Notes under the pieces: generated by a model
Told to the model about the DNA's origin: nothing
Databases searched by the model: none
Seen by the model: only the letters and a program-made list of their open reading frames with translations
Part shown: positions 27,022 through 35,569 of the stretch, in pieces
Numbering within the stretch: position 1 is the stretch's first letter
Layout: each line of letters begins with the position of its first letter
Translations under genes and position numbers: made by a program
Assembly (NCBI RefSeq): GCF_019308285.1
Contig: NZ_WWEM01000011.1
Coordinates: 62,001-126,000, forward strand
Source of the DNA: Flavobacterium quisquiliarum
GTDB lineage: Bacteria; Bacteroidota; Bacteroidia; Flavobacteriales; Flavobacteriaceae
DNA length: 64,000 nucleotides
Direction: 5' to 3'

Positions 27022-28263
27022 ATGAATCAGCTAAAAAAACTTTTAATTATTGGGTTTGTCTGGCCTGAGCCAAAGTCTTCTGCAGCAGGCGAAAGAATGA
27101 TGCAGTTGATTTCTATTTTCAAAGAAAATGGATTTGAAATCACATTTGCAAGCGCAGCTCAAGACAGTGATTTTATGATTGATTTAGCTGAATTTGGAGT
27201 AATAAAAAGAAGTATCGAACTCAATTCTTCCAGTTTTGATGATTTTATAGCAGTATTAAATCCAGATGTTGTTTTGTTTGATCGATTTATGATTGAAGAA
27301 CAATTTGGATGGAGAATCATTGAAAACTGCCCAAAAGCAATCCGGATTTTAGATACTGAAGATTTACATTGCTTAAGAACAGCAAGACAAAAAGCTTTTA
27401 AAGAAAACCGAACTTTTGAATTGATTGATTTATTATCTGAAGAAGTAGCAAAACGAGAAATCGCCAGTATTTTAAGATGTGATTTGTCTTTGATTATTTC
27501 AGAATTTGAGATGAATATTCTCGAAGATGTTTTTAAAATAAACAAAGAGTTACTTTTTTATCTTCCTTTTTTAGTGGATAAAATGAATGAGGAAGAGTTA
27601 TTGAAATTGCCTTCTTTTGAAGATCGTAAAAACTTTATCTTCATCGGAAATTTTCTTCATGAACCGAATTGGAATACCGTTCAACATTTAAAAGAATCAA
27701 TTTGGCCATCTCTTAAAAAGAATTTTCCAGAGGCAATTTTGGAAGTATATGGCGCATATCCCTCTCAAAAAGTATTGCAATTGCATCAGCCTAAAAATGG
27801 ATTTTTTATTATGGGAAGAGCGGAAGATGCCAATGAAATTGTCAAAAAAGCAAGAATTGTTCTCGCACCGATTCGTTTTGGAGCAGGTTTAAAAGGAAAA
27901 TTACTAGAAGCCATGCAATGTGGAACACCAAGTATAACAACTTCAATTGGTTCAGAAGCGATGCATTTAGATTTGCCTTGGAATGGTTGTATTGAAGATA
28001 ATCCCGAAGTTTTTGCAAAAAAAGCAATAGAGCTTTATCAAGATGAAAATCTTTGGAAAGAAGCTCAGAAAAATGGAGTTGAAATCATTAATAAATGTTA
28101 CCAAAAACAGGATTATTCAGATAAATTAATTTCATTCACAAATTCACTTTTAATAGATTCTGGAAGCCATCGTCTGCATAATTTTATGGGAAATTTGCTC
28201 CAGCATCACGCTTTTAAAAGCACGATGTATATGTCAAAATGGATTGAAGCGAAAAATAAGTAA
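27022..28263 (+). CDS. Glycosyltransferase (GT4-like, GT-B fold)
   Basis: The 413-residue cytoplasmic protein has the GT-B layout, with an N-terminal acceptor domain beginning LLIIGFVWPEPKSSAAGERM and a C-terminal nucleotide-sugar domain containing FIGNFLHEPNWNTV, a PIRFGAGLKGKLLEAMQCG loop and SEAMHL. These match family 4-like transferases acting on cell-surface polysaccharide or glycoprotein; donor and acceptor are unknown. I start it at ATG 27022 because an 18-residue upstream extension from 26968 (MGANPRKK) runs into the promoter region and lacks family similarity. It stands alone, divergent from miaE and convergent with the AraC regulator gene. Confidence 0.85.
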   Translation: MNQLKKLLIIGFVWPEPKSSAAGERMMQLISIFKENGFEITFASAAQDSDFMIDLAEFGVIKRSIELNSSSFDDFIAVLNPDVVLFDRFMIEEQFGWRIIENCPKAIRILDTEDLHCLRTARQKAFKENRTFELIDLLSEEVAKREIASILRCDLSLIISEFEMNILEDVFKINKELLFYLPFLVDKMNEEELLKLPSFEDRKNFIFIGNFLHEPNWNTVQHLKESIWPSLKKNFPEAILEVYGAYPSQKVLQLHQPKNGFFIMGRAEDANEIVKKARIVLAPIRFGAGLKGKLLEAMQCGTPSITTSIGSEAMHLDLPWNGCIEDNPEVFAKKAIELYQDENLWKEAQKNGVEIINKCYQKQDYSDKLISFTNSLLIDSGSHRLHNFMGNLLQHHAFKSTMYMSKWIEAKNK

Positions 28264-28304
28264 TCAGTAACAGTTTGCAGTAATCAGCAGACTGCGACTG
28301 AAAA

Positions 28305-29183
28305 CTAAGCTTCCATTTTTCCAAATCCTACAGTTTCACGATAAATTTGAGGCGAAACATCAGCATTTGTTTTAAAGAAACGGCTGAAATAATGTTCATC
28401 ATCATAGCCCAATTCGTAAGCGATTTCTTTGACTGTTTTGTTGGTTAAATACAATTCTCTTTTGGCTTCAATAATGATTCTTTCCGCAATTAAATCGGTT
28501 AAAGTTTTGTTGAAATAATTCTTGGATAATTTTGCCAATGCTTTTGGAGAAATATTGAGTAATTCAGCATAATTTCCTGCTGAATGTTTGGTTTTGAAAT
28601 TCAGTTCAATTGCATCTTTTAGATTTTGAAGAATTACAGGCTCTTTAGAATCCGGAACCGATTTCATTTCTTCCAATTGTTCTGTTTTTAATCTTGAAGC
28701 TGTAATTAGAAAGATTTTCAAGTAAGAAATAAGCAATTCATATTGTGCCAATTCTGCATTCTGAATTTCAGCTTTCATCTGATCAATAACCATTTTAAAA
28801 GTCTGAGAGGCCTGTTCTGTAACCTGTACATAAGGAGGCTGATAGATATTGTTGAATAAAACGCCATTACACGAAACCTCTTTTTGATGCATGTGAATGC
28901 AATAAAAATCAGAATGAAAATGAATTGCAATTCCTTCAATTGGTTCATTTACACAAAGCATAAAAGGCTGGTAAGGTGAAAAGGCGAGAAGTGTGTTTTC
29001 TTCAAAATGATGTTCAGCAAAATCGGCTTTTACTTTCCCTTTTCCTTTAGTTATCCAAATCAAAGAATAATAATTGTTTCGCTGTAAATGATCGAAATAG
29101 CTGTTGTCCTCAAAAGGAAGAATTTTGAAAGCCAAATTGCCATTCTGCGGATTGATTAAAGTGAAAACATTTTGAGAACTCAT
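28305..29183 (-). CDS. AraC-family transcriptional regulator
   Basis: The ~292-residue protein has an N-terminal cupin-like sensor (residues ~15-130; WITKGKGKVKADFA) and a C-terminal pair of helix-turn-helix motifs ending with the AraC signature KEIAYELGYDDEHYFSRFFK. The start at 29183 (MSSQNV) is preferred: the in-frame ATG at 29204 overlaps a TATCTTTA sequence that resembles a -7 element. It lies 95 bp downstream of the AhpD-like gene on the same strand and may regulate it. The inducer is unknown. Confidence 0.88.
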   Translation of the reverse strand: MSSQNVFTLINPQNGNLAFKILPFEDNSYFDHLQRNNYYSLIWITKGKGKVKADFAEHHFEENTLLAFSPYQPFMLCVNEPIEGIAIHFHSDFYCIHMHQKEVSCNGVLFNNIYQPPYVQVTEQASQTFKMVIDQMKAEIQNAELAQYELLISYLKIFLITASRLKTEQLEEMKSVPDSKEPVILQNLKDAIELNFKTKHSAGNYAELLNISPKALAKLSKNYFNKTLTDLIAERIIIEAKRELYLTNKTVKEIAYELGYDDEHYFSRFFKTNADVSPQIYRETVGFGKMEA

Positions 29184-29278
29184 GTGTTTTGTTTTTAAAA
29201 GCATAAAGATAGCTATGAAATAAATCCACCGCTATCTTTATAAATTGTTTTTTGTTATAGTGAATGCGTGATTCTTGA

Positions 29279-29809
29279 TTAAACTGTAGGAAAGTCTATT
29301 TCAGTATTTGCTACATTATTAAAGTAGTTTGTCAGCACATTTAAAGCTACATGACCAATAGTTTCTGCAATTTCAGCATCAGAAACTCCGGTATTTTTGG
29401 CGTTGTTTACATCTTCGTCATTTACTAAACCGCCTTTTCTGATTAATGTTTTAGCCAATTGTAAAATCGCTTCTGTTTTAGCATCTGTAGAGTTTCCTGT
29501 TCTTGCCGCGTGTAAAACTGCTGGATCTGCTTTTATCAATTTTTCTCCGATAAAAGTATGAGCTGCTAAACAGTAATCACAAGAGTTGCTTTCTGAAACT
29601 GCTAATGCAATTAATTCGCCAGTTTTTGCACTTAATTTTCCGTGGCTTAATGCGCCGCTTAAGTTCAGATATCCTTCCAAAACCGCTGGAGAATTCCCCA
29701 TTGTTCTCATCATGTTTGGTACAACGCCTAATTTTGCTTGAACTGCGTTAAATAAATCTTTAGTTTTTCCTGTTACTTCTTCTGGGTTTAATGCTGTTAA
29801 TCGTGCCAT
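29279..29809 (-). CDS. Carboxymuconolactone decarboxylase / AhpD-like protein
   Basis: This 176-residue all-helical protein has the AhpD-core motif ESNSCDYCLAAHTFIGEKL, where the CxxC pair and downstream His make a peroxidase or thiol-redox site. Members reduce peroxides or serve as disulfide reductases in the cytoplasm. The second half (GHVALNVLTNYFNNVANTEIDFP) is typical of the stand-alone peroxidase-related type. An AraC regulator gene follows, suggesting inducible expression, perhaps to oxidative or aromatic stress. No partner peroxiredoxin gene adjoins. Confidence 0.88.
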   Translation of the reverse strand: MARLTALNPEEVTGKTKDLFNAVQAKLGVVPNMMRTMGNSPAVLEGYLNLSGALSHGKLSAKTGELIALAVSESNSCDYCLAAHTFIGEKLIKADPAVLHAARTGNSTDAKTEAILQLAKTLIRKGGLVNDEDVNNAKNTGVSDAEIAETIGHVALNVLTNYFNNVANTEIDFPTV

Positions 29810-29981
29810 CGTATTTAATTTTTTAATGTTATTATTAGTTGTTGTCTTTTGACATTACAAAGTTGCGACGATTGCAGATTTTAAAACATGGAGAATGTAC
29901 GCTATATGATGGATAATTTTCCCTGAGTTTTTTTGATGAAGAATTATCTTGGTATTTCGATTTCTATAATAAAGTTTTTTA

Positions 29982-30061
29982 GGAGCTAATCCCGCTATCC
30001 GTTCCAATCTTTTGTGCCGAACCCCGGCACAAAAGGATTTCCACTTCTATCGGGGCTAGGA
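29982..30061 (-). repeat. Dispersed repeat family 1, copy C
   Basis: Read on the minus strand it begins TCCTAGCCCCGATAGAAG and ends GGAACGGATAGCGGGATTAGCTCC in pieces matching copies A and B. Its centre is a perfect GC-rich hairpin (TTTTGTGCCG / CGGCACAAAA, 30010-30035). Confidence 0.85.
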
Positions 30062-30090
30062 CACTCGGTTTCAAAAGAGTATTTTCGTCT

Positions 30091-30198
30091 AGTTTGTCAT
30101 CCTGACGAAGGAAGGATCTCCGCAAGTAACTCCATAAAGATTGTCGATTCTCATTGCGGAATTTCTATTGCGATTTCTCGTCTCTCGAAATGACAAAT
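30091..30198. repeat. REP-like inverted repeat, family 2 copy B
   Basis: The left end AGTTTGTCATCCTGACGAAG and the right end TCTCGAAATGACAAA match the ends of the 17398-17513 copy. The arms have diverged so that pairing is imperfect, but the centre again carries a TAAAGATTG motif. Confidence 0.8.
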
Positions 30199-30203
30199 GA
30201 TTG

Positions 30204-30247
30204 TCAAAAAAAAACAGGTTGTCCTTTTAAGGATAACCTGTTTTTAA
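30204..30247 (-). terminator. Terminator of the M1 aminopeptidase gene
   Basis: A long hairpin (AAACAGGTT..TCCTT / AAGGA..AACCTGTTT) with a U-tract on the minus strand ends 18 bp from the stop codon. Confidence 0.85.
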
Positions 30248-30265
30248 TAATATTCTTGAAAAAAA

Positions 30266-32113
30266 CTATTTCAAAACTCCTTCAACAGCCTGAATAGTCG
30301 TTGCATGATAACCAGATTTTGCTTTATCAAAAACCTGTTTTGCCCAAACTTTTCCTTCAGGAGTTTTAACCATTTCTTTATAAAGCATCATTACAGATCC
30401 AGTTCTGCTAATTCCTATCAAAAATTGCTCAATGGCAGGATAAGCTGGTTTGTATTGATGAATTAATGCCTGAACAAACCATTGACGTTTGATAATGAAA
30501 TTACCGCCTTTTGTAAAGTTGAATTCTTTATCAATTGCCTCCATTTCTTTTGCTGTAATATCAGCTGGGAGATGGTCAATAAAATGCTGTTTTTCGGCAG
30601 TAGTTGTAATTTTTTTGCTTAAACCTGCAATGCCAGTTTCTCTCCAGCTTTTTTGGATTTTATTAATCGCATCAAAATCAGCTGAACTTACAGGAGTTAT
30701 GTTTGATGGAATTCCAGGTTTGTAAATCCAATCTTCCAATTTGATTTTGTCTGCTAAAGTTTTGTCTCCTTTGATAAGATTTTCGTTTAAATATTTAACA
30801 AAATCTTCTGTCGTAATCGATTTGAAAGCGTGTGCATCAAAATAATTTTTGATAAAAACATCAAATTTTTCACGTCCAACAGCGTTTTCAATAACTCTCA
30901 AGAAAGCATACCCTTTTACATAAGGAATCATACTGATTCCGTCATCAGGATTTCTTCCAGTCAAACTCACTTTTAGTCTTGTATCTGGACTTGTGTCTCC
31001 ATATTCCGCAACATTATCAACTAATTCTTTGTTGGTGATAACATTTTGCATGTCAAATTCTTTCTTTCCAAAAATAGCTTCTCCAATTCTGTGTTCAACA
31101 TAAGTAGTAAAACCTTCATTTAACCAAATGTCATCCCAAGTTGCGTTTGTAACTAAGTTGCCGCTCCAGCTGTGGCCTAATTCGTGCGCTAATAAACTTG
31201 TTAGAGAACGATCTCCAGCAATTACTCCAGGAGTTAAAAAAGTTAAGTTTGGATTTTCCATTCCGCCGTAAGGGAAACTTGGAGGCAAAACCAAAACGTC
31301 ATAACGTCCCCAACGGTAAGGGCCGTATAATTTTTCAGCAGCTACAACCATTTTTCCTAGTTCAGCAAATTCATAGGCCGATTTTTTTAGCATTGATGGT
31401 TCTGCATAAACTCCTGTTCTATTGTCGATTGCTTGAAATTCGATATCTCCAACTGCAATTGCCATTAAATAAGACGGAATTGCTTTGTCTTGTTTAAAAG
31501 TATAAACACCAGTATCATTTTTCTTCTGCGGATTTACAGCACTCATAACCGCTAATAAATCTTTAGGAACCGTAACTTTTGCATTGTAGGTAAAACGAAC
31601 TCCCGGAGAATCCTGACACGGAATCCAGGTACGTGACCAAACACTTTCTCCTTGAGAGAACAAGAAAGGTTTCTTTTTGTCTGCCGTTTGTTCTGGTTTT
31701 AACCATTGTAATGCTACAGCGTCTTTAGTAGTGTTGTAGTAAATGTTTACTTTGGTTGTGTTTGGCTCGATGGCGATATGAAGCGGTTTGCCGTGAAATT
31801 CAGTGTCTTTTCCAAGTTCGAATTTGGTTTCTTTTTCTTCATCACCTAAAGTAACTTTTGTAATGTTTAAAGTGTTTTCGTCGAAAATAATTTCGTTTCC
31901 TTTGCTGATGTTATCAATTGTCCAAGATGCTTTTCCTGAAATCGTCTGTGTATCAAAATCAACTTTGATATCAAGATCAAGATGTTTTGCAACGGCAAGT
32001 TCTGGTTTAGAGTAACTGTGTTCGTCTATAACAGCAGTAGTTTTTTCTGTTTGCTCTTTTTTCTGGCAGGCAATTGCTGTCAGAAACAAAGCGAAAAGAA
32101 TTAGTTTCTTCAT
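30266..32113 (-). CDS. M1 family aminopeptidase lipoprotein
   Basis: This 615-residue zinc aminopeptidase has a lipoprotein signal ending at Cys16, an M1 N-terminal beta domain, the exopeptidase motif GGMEN (283-287) and the zinc site HELGH (310-314) with Glu333 at the required spacing (HExxH-x18-E). The C-terminal helical domain (about 480-615) resembles that of leukotriene A4 hydrolase-like peptidases. It should sit in the envelope facing the periplasm or surface and remove N-terminal residues from peptides. It is transcribed alone between two terminators. Confidence 0.93.
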   Translation of the reverse strand: MKKLILFALFLTAIACQKKEQTEKTTAVIDEHSYSKPELAVAKHLDLDIKVDFDTQTISGKASWTIDNISKGNEIIFDENTLNITKVTLGDEEKETKFELGKDTEFHGKPLHIAIEPNTTKVNIYYNTTKDAVALQWLKPEQTADKKKPFLFSQGESVWSRTWIPCQDSPGVRFTYNAKVTVPKDLLAVMSAVNPQKKNDTGVYTFKQDKAIPSYLMAIAVGDIEFQAIDNRTGVYAEPSMLKKSAYEFAELGKMVVAAEKLYGPYRWGRYDVLVLPPSFPYGGMENPNLTFLTPGVIAGDRSLTSLLAHELGHSWSGNLVTNATWDDIWLNEGFTTYVEHRIGEAIFGKKEFDMQNVITNKELVDNVAEYGDTSPDTRLKVSLTGRNPDDGISMIPYVKGYAFLRVIENAVGREKFDVFIKNYFDAHAFKSITTEDFVKYLNENLIKGDKTLADKIKLEDWIYKPGIPSNITPVSSADFDAINKIQKSWRETGIAGLSKKITTTAEKQHFIDHLPADITAKEMEAIDKEFNFTKGGNFIIKRQWFVQALIHQYKPAYPAIEQFLIGISRTGSVMMLYKEMVKTPEGKVWAKQVFDKAKSGYHATTIQAVEGVLK

Positions 32114-32148
32114 TTTGTGAGGTTTTGAATTTGAGGATGAAAATTAAA

Positions 32149-32184
32149 CAAAAAATCCCGCTTTGAATAAACAAAACGGGATTT
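32149..32184 (-). terminator. Terminator of pdhA-pdhC
   Basis: AAATCCCG / CGGGATTT arms, a 16-base loop and a U-run on the minus strand lie 20 bp after the pdhC stop. Confidence 0.82.
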
Positions 32185-32204
32185 AATTATAAAATTAACA
32201 ACGA

Positions 32205-33845
32205 TTACGCCAACATAGTAACTGGGCTTTCGATGTATTGTTTTAATGTTTGTAAGAACTGAGCGCCAGTTGCACCGTCAATTGTTCTGTGGTCACAAGC
32301 TAATGATAACATCATTGTGTTTCCAACTACGATTTGACCGTTTTTAACTACTGGTTTCTCAACAATTGCACCTACAGAAAGGATAGCAGAGTTTGGTTGG
32401 TTGATGATTGAATTGAATTCAGTGATACCAAACATACCAAGGTTAGATACTGTAAAAGTACTTCCTTCCATTTCTTGTGGTCCTAATTTTTTGTTTTTAG
32501 CTCTTCCCGCAAGATCTCTTACTGAGCCACCAATTTGAGATAAACTCATAGCGTCAGTAAATTTCAATACAGGAACAACTAATCCGTCTTCAACAGCTAC
32601 AGCAACACCAATGTTTACGTGGTGGTTGATGATGATGGCATCTTCTCTCCAAGTAGAGTTGATTTTTGGGTGTTTTTTCAATGCTAAAGCACAAGCTTTG
32701 ATTACCATATCGTTGAAAGATACTTTTGTATCTGGAACGCTATTGATAGCGGCTCTAGCCTGCATAGCTTCGTCCATGCTTACTTCAATCACTAAGTTGT
32801 AGTGAGGTGCAGTAAATAAAGATTCAGCAAGACGTTTTGCAATAACTTTACGCATTGAAGAGTTTTTAATCTCTTCTGTGTAAACTTCTCCAGCAGGAAC
32901 AAATACTTTTGGTGCAGCAGGAGCAGATGCTTCTTGTTTAGCAGCAGGTGCTGAAGCGTTGGTCTGTGTTTGCGCAGATGGAGTAAAGTTTTCGATATCG
33001 CTTTTTACGATACGTCCGTTTTCTCCAGATCCTTTTACTTGGTTTAATGAAATTCCTTTATCAGAAGCAATTTTCTTAGCTAAAGGCGAAGCTAAAATTC
33101 TTCCTCCGTTTGAAGTTTCAGCAGGAGCTTCTGTTGCTTTTTCAGCAGCAGGAGCAGTTTTTGTTTCTTCAGCAGCAGGAGCACTTGCAGTTGCAGCGCC
33201 ACCAGCAGTAAAGTTATCAGCAACTCCAGTAATGTCAGTTCCCGCAGGCCCAATGATAGCTAATAAGCTATCAACAGGAGCAGTGCTTCCTTCTTGAATT
33301 CCGATGTACAATAATGTTCCAGCATTGAAAGACTCAAACTCCATTGTAGCTTTGTCTGTTTCAATTTCTGCTAAAATATCTCCTTCAGCTACAGTATCAC
33401 CCACTTTTTTCAACCAAGTTGCTACTGTACCTTCCGTCATTGTATCACTTAAGCGAGGCATAGTTACTACTATAACTCCTTTTGGTAATTCAGCTGCTTT
33501 TGCAGGAGCAGCAGTTTCAGTTTTTGCTTCAGCAGCAGGAGCATCCGCTTTTGGAGCTTCGGCAGCAGGAGCATCTCCACCAGCTAAAAGAGCAGAAATA
33601 TCTTCTCCTTCTTTACCAATGATGGCTAATAATGAATCAACAGGAGCAGTTTCTCCTTCTTGAATTCCGATATGTAAAAGAGTTCCTTCGTTAAAAGATT
33701 CGAACTCCATTGTTGCTTTGTCTGTTTCAATTTCAGCTAAGATATCACCTTCGCTTACTTTGTCGCCTACTTTTTTAAGCCAAGTTGCTACCGTTCCTTC
33801 TGTCATAGTATCGCTCAAACGAGGCATTGTTACTTTAATCGCCAT
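32205..33845 (-). CDS. pdhC: Pyruvate dehydrogenase E2 (dihydrolipoamide acetyltransferase)
   Basis: The 546-residue E2 core of the pyruvate dehydrogenase complex transfers acetyl groups to CoA. It has two lipoyl domains with the lipoylated lysine in EIETDKATME (Lys43 and Lys165), Ala/Pro/Glu-rich flexible linkers, a peripheral subunit-binding domain (about 250-290; LASPLAKKIASDKGI) and a catalytic domain ending with DHRTIDGATGAQF (His519). The two lipoyl domains are almost identical, so the gene contains a direct repeat of about 230 bp. It starts 4 bp after pdhA, showing a tight operon. E1-beta and E3 are not in this window. Confidence 0.95.
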   Translation of the reverse strand: MAIKVTMPRLSDTMTEGTVATWLKKVGDKVSEGDILAEIETDKATMEFESFNEGTLLHIGIQEGETAPVDSLLAIIGKEGEDISALLAGGDAPAAEAPKADAPAAEAKTETAAPAKAAELPKGVIVVTMPRLSDTMTEGTVATWLKKVGDTVAEGDILAEIETDKATMEFESFNAGTLLYIGIQEGSTAPVDSLLAIIGPAGTDITGVADNFTAGGAATASAPAAEETKTAPAAEKATEAPAETSNGGRILASPLAKKIASDKGISLNQVKGSGENGRIVKSDIENFTPSAQTQTNASAPAAKQEASAPAAPKVFVPAGEVYTEEIKNSSMRKVIAKRLAESLFTAPHYNLVIEVSMDEAMQARAAINSVPDTKVSFNDMVIKACALALKKHPKINSTWREDAIIINHHVNIGVAVAVEDGLVVPVLKFTDAMSLSQIGGSVRDLAGRAKNKKLGPQEMEGSTFTVSNLGMFGITEFNSIINQPNSAILSVGAIVEKPVVKNGQIVVGNTMMLSLACDHRTIDGATGAQFLQTLKQYIESPVTMLA

Positions 33846-33849
33846 GATA

Positions 33850-34848
33850 TTATAATTTATGAGGTGTAAATGGATAGTCTTCTTGTGCGTATACTACATC
33901 GTATAATTGTTGTAAATCTGGGTATGGAGATTCTTCAGCGAATTTCGCACATTCTTCAACTAAGTCTTTAACTTTTTGGTCAATTACTTCGATTTCTTCT
34001 TGTGTAGCATATTTTTGATCCAAGATTACGTCAAGAACTTGAGTAATTGGGTCGATTTTTTTGTACTCTTCAACCTCTTCTTTAGAACGGTATAATTGTG
34101 CGTCAGACATAGAGTGTCCTCTGTAACGGTACGTTTTCATTTCAAGGAAAGTTGGTCCGTCTCCGCGACGCGCTCTTTCGATAGCTTCGTGCATTGCTTC
34201 AGCAACTTTTACTGGGTTCATTCCGTCAACAGGTCCACAAGGCATTTCGTAACCTAAACCTAATTTCCAGATGTCAGTGTGGTTTGCAGTTCTTTCTACA
34301 GAAGTTCCCATTGCATAACCGTTGTTTTCAACGATAAATACAACTGGAAGTTTCCATAACATAGCCATATTAAAAGCTTCATGTAAAGAACCTTGTCTAG
34401 CAGCTCCGTCACCAAAGTAAGTCATGGTAACACCGCCAGTGTTGAAATATTTGTCTGCAAAAGCAATACCAGCTCCTACAGGAATTTGAGCGCCTACGAT
34501 TCCGTGACCACCGTAAAAACCATGTTCTTTAGAGAAAATGTGCATAGAACCTCCCATACCTTTAGAAGTTCCTGTTGCTTTTCCTAAAAGTTCTGCCATT
34601 ACGTTTCTAGGATCAACTCCCATACCAATTGGCTGTACGTGATTTCTGTAAGCAGTAATCATTTTGTCTTTGGTCAAATCCATAGCGTGCAGTGCGCCAG
34701 CTAATACAGCTTCTTGACCATTATATAGGTGTAGAAAACCTCTAACTTTTTGTTGAATGTATAATGCTGCAAGTTTGTCTTCAAACTTTCTCCAAAGTAG
34801 CATGTCTTCATACCACTTTAAATATACCTCTTTTGTAACTTCTTTCAT
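33850..34848 (-). CDS. pdhA: Pyruvate dehydrogenase E1 component, alpha subunit
   Basis: This 332-residue thiamine-diphosphate enzyme subunit decarboxylates pyruvate. The ThDP-binding motif is GDGAARQG...ENN (near residues 145-175), and the phosphorylation-loop-type segment YRYRGHSMSDAQLYR lies near residue 245. The length is that of a separate alpha chain, so a beta chain must be encoded elsewhere. It leads the pdhA-pdhC operon and has a promoter with a long leader (about 100 nt) upstream. Confidence 0.95.
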   Translation of the reverse strand: MKEVTKEVYLKWYEDMLLWRKFEDKLAALYIQQKVRGFLHLYNGQEAVLAGALHAMDLTKDKMITAYRNHVQPIGMGVDPRNVMAELLGKATGTSKGMGGSMHIFSKEHGFYGGHGIVGAQIPVGAGIAFADKYFNTGGVTMTYFGDGAARQGSLHEAFNMAMLWKLPVVFIVENNGYAMGTSVERTANHTDIWKLGLGYEMPCGPVDGMNPVKVAEAMHEAIERARRGDGPTFLEMKTYRYRGHSMSDAQLYRSKEEVEEYKKIDPITQVLDVILDQKYATQEEIEVIDQKVKDLVEECAKFAEESPYPDLQQLYDVVYAQEDYPFTPHKL

Positions 34849-34949
34849 CTGAATTCTTTCTTTTGCTAAAGTTGTTTGTGTTATCGATTATTGTGCCTGT
34901 AACGCAAAATAGTTTCCTCCCACAAATTTGCGCCCGAAAGGTCGGGATG

Positions 34950-34957
34950 CAAAAATA
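34950..34957 (-). promoter_or_regulatory. Putative -7 element of pdhA
   Basis: On the minus strand TATTTTTG matches TAnnTTTG and lies 102 bp before the ATG. A small inverted repeat CCCGA / TCGGG (34933-34946) falls in the leader just downstream. Confidence 0.55.
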
Positions 34958-35007
34958 AGACATTACATTTAAGAACTAAAATTTAATGACCACTTTTTGG
35001 CTTTTTT

Positions 35008-35490
35008 TTACAAGAACTTTTTATCAAACATCAATGGGAGTAAATTTTTCAATGATGATGATTTATAAACTTCGCCAATTTCACCCATAAAATAGATTTC
35101 AATAGGAGTTTCTTGTTTTATCTCATATTCTGCAATTGATTGTCGGCAAGAACCACAAGGCGGAATAGGAGCAGTGGTTTGATTAGTATCTGAAGCGGCT
35201 GTAATGGCCATTCTTAAAATTTTGGCTTCTGGATATGCGCTTCCTGCATAAAAAATAGCTGTTCTTTCTGCGCAAAGTCCAGATGGATAAGCGGCGTTTT
35301 CTTGATTGGAGCCTAAAACAATTTTTCCATTGTCTAAAAGTAACGCAGCTCCGACTCTGAATTTTGAATAAGGAGCGTATGCTTTTTTTCTGATCTCAAT
35401 TGCTTGGTTCATTAAGTCCTGAACTTCTTCAGATAGCTCACTTATGCTATCAAATATGGTAAATGAAGTTGTTATATTGATTTCTTTCAT
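35008..35490 (-). CDS. cdd: Cytidine deaminase
   Basis: This 160-residue zinc enzyme deaminates cytidine and deoxycytidine for pyrimidine salvage. It has the zinc motifs CAERTAIF and PCGSC (PPCGSCRQS) and the substrate segment FRVGAALLLDNG. The length is a little above the homotetrameric type. The start is 13 bp after the terminator hairpin that follows porV, and no -7 element fits in the 79-bp gap, so expression may depend on read-through from porV. Confidence 0.93.
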   Translation of the reverse strand: MKEINITTSFTIFDSISELSEEVQDLMNQAIEIRKKAYAPYSKFRVGAALLLDNGKIVLGSNQENAAYPSGLCAERTAIFYAGSAYPEAKILRMAITAASDTNQTTAPIPPCGSCRQSIAEYEIKQETPIEIYFMGEIGEVYKSSSLKNLLPLMFDKKFL

Positions 35491-35502
35491 CTGTTTTTAA
35501 GG

Positions 35503-35542
35503 GAAAAAAAATCCAAATTCCTAAGATGCTGGAATTTGGATT
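35503..35542 (-). terminator. Terminator/attenuator between porV and cdd
   Basis: On the minus strand AATCCAAATTCC / GGAATTTGGATT forms a 12-bp stem with a 9-base loop followed by eight U. It starts 28 bp after the porV stop. Confidence 0.85.
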
Positions 35543-35569
35543 ATGTTGTTTTTATTTAGTTTGTTCTTT

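Larger units (their letters stand above)
29810..30203. other. Repeat-rich gap between the AhpD-like and M1 peptidase genes
   Basis: The gene-free region holds dispersed repeat family 1 copy C and REP-like family 2 copy B side by side, followed by the M1 peptidase terminator. The promoter of the AhpD-like gene must lie in the first ~150 bp, but no exact -7 element was found. No small gene is apparent. Confidence 0.6.

Noticed and set aside
32959..33663. Two antisense open frames (112 and 119 codons) opposite pdhC
   Set aside because: They are produced by the Ala/Pro-rich linkers and duplicated lipoyl domains of pdhC read backwards. Low complexity and no start signals.
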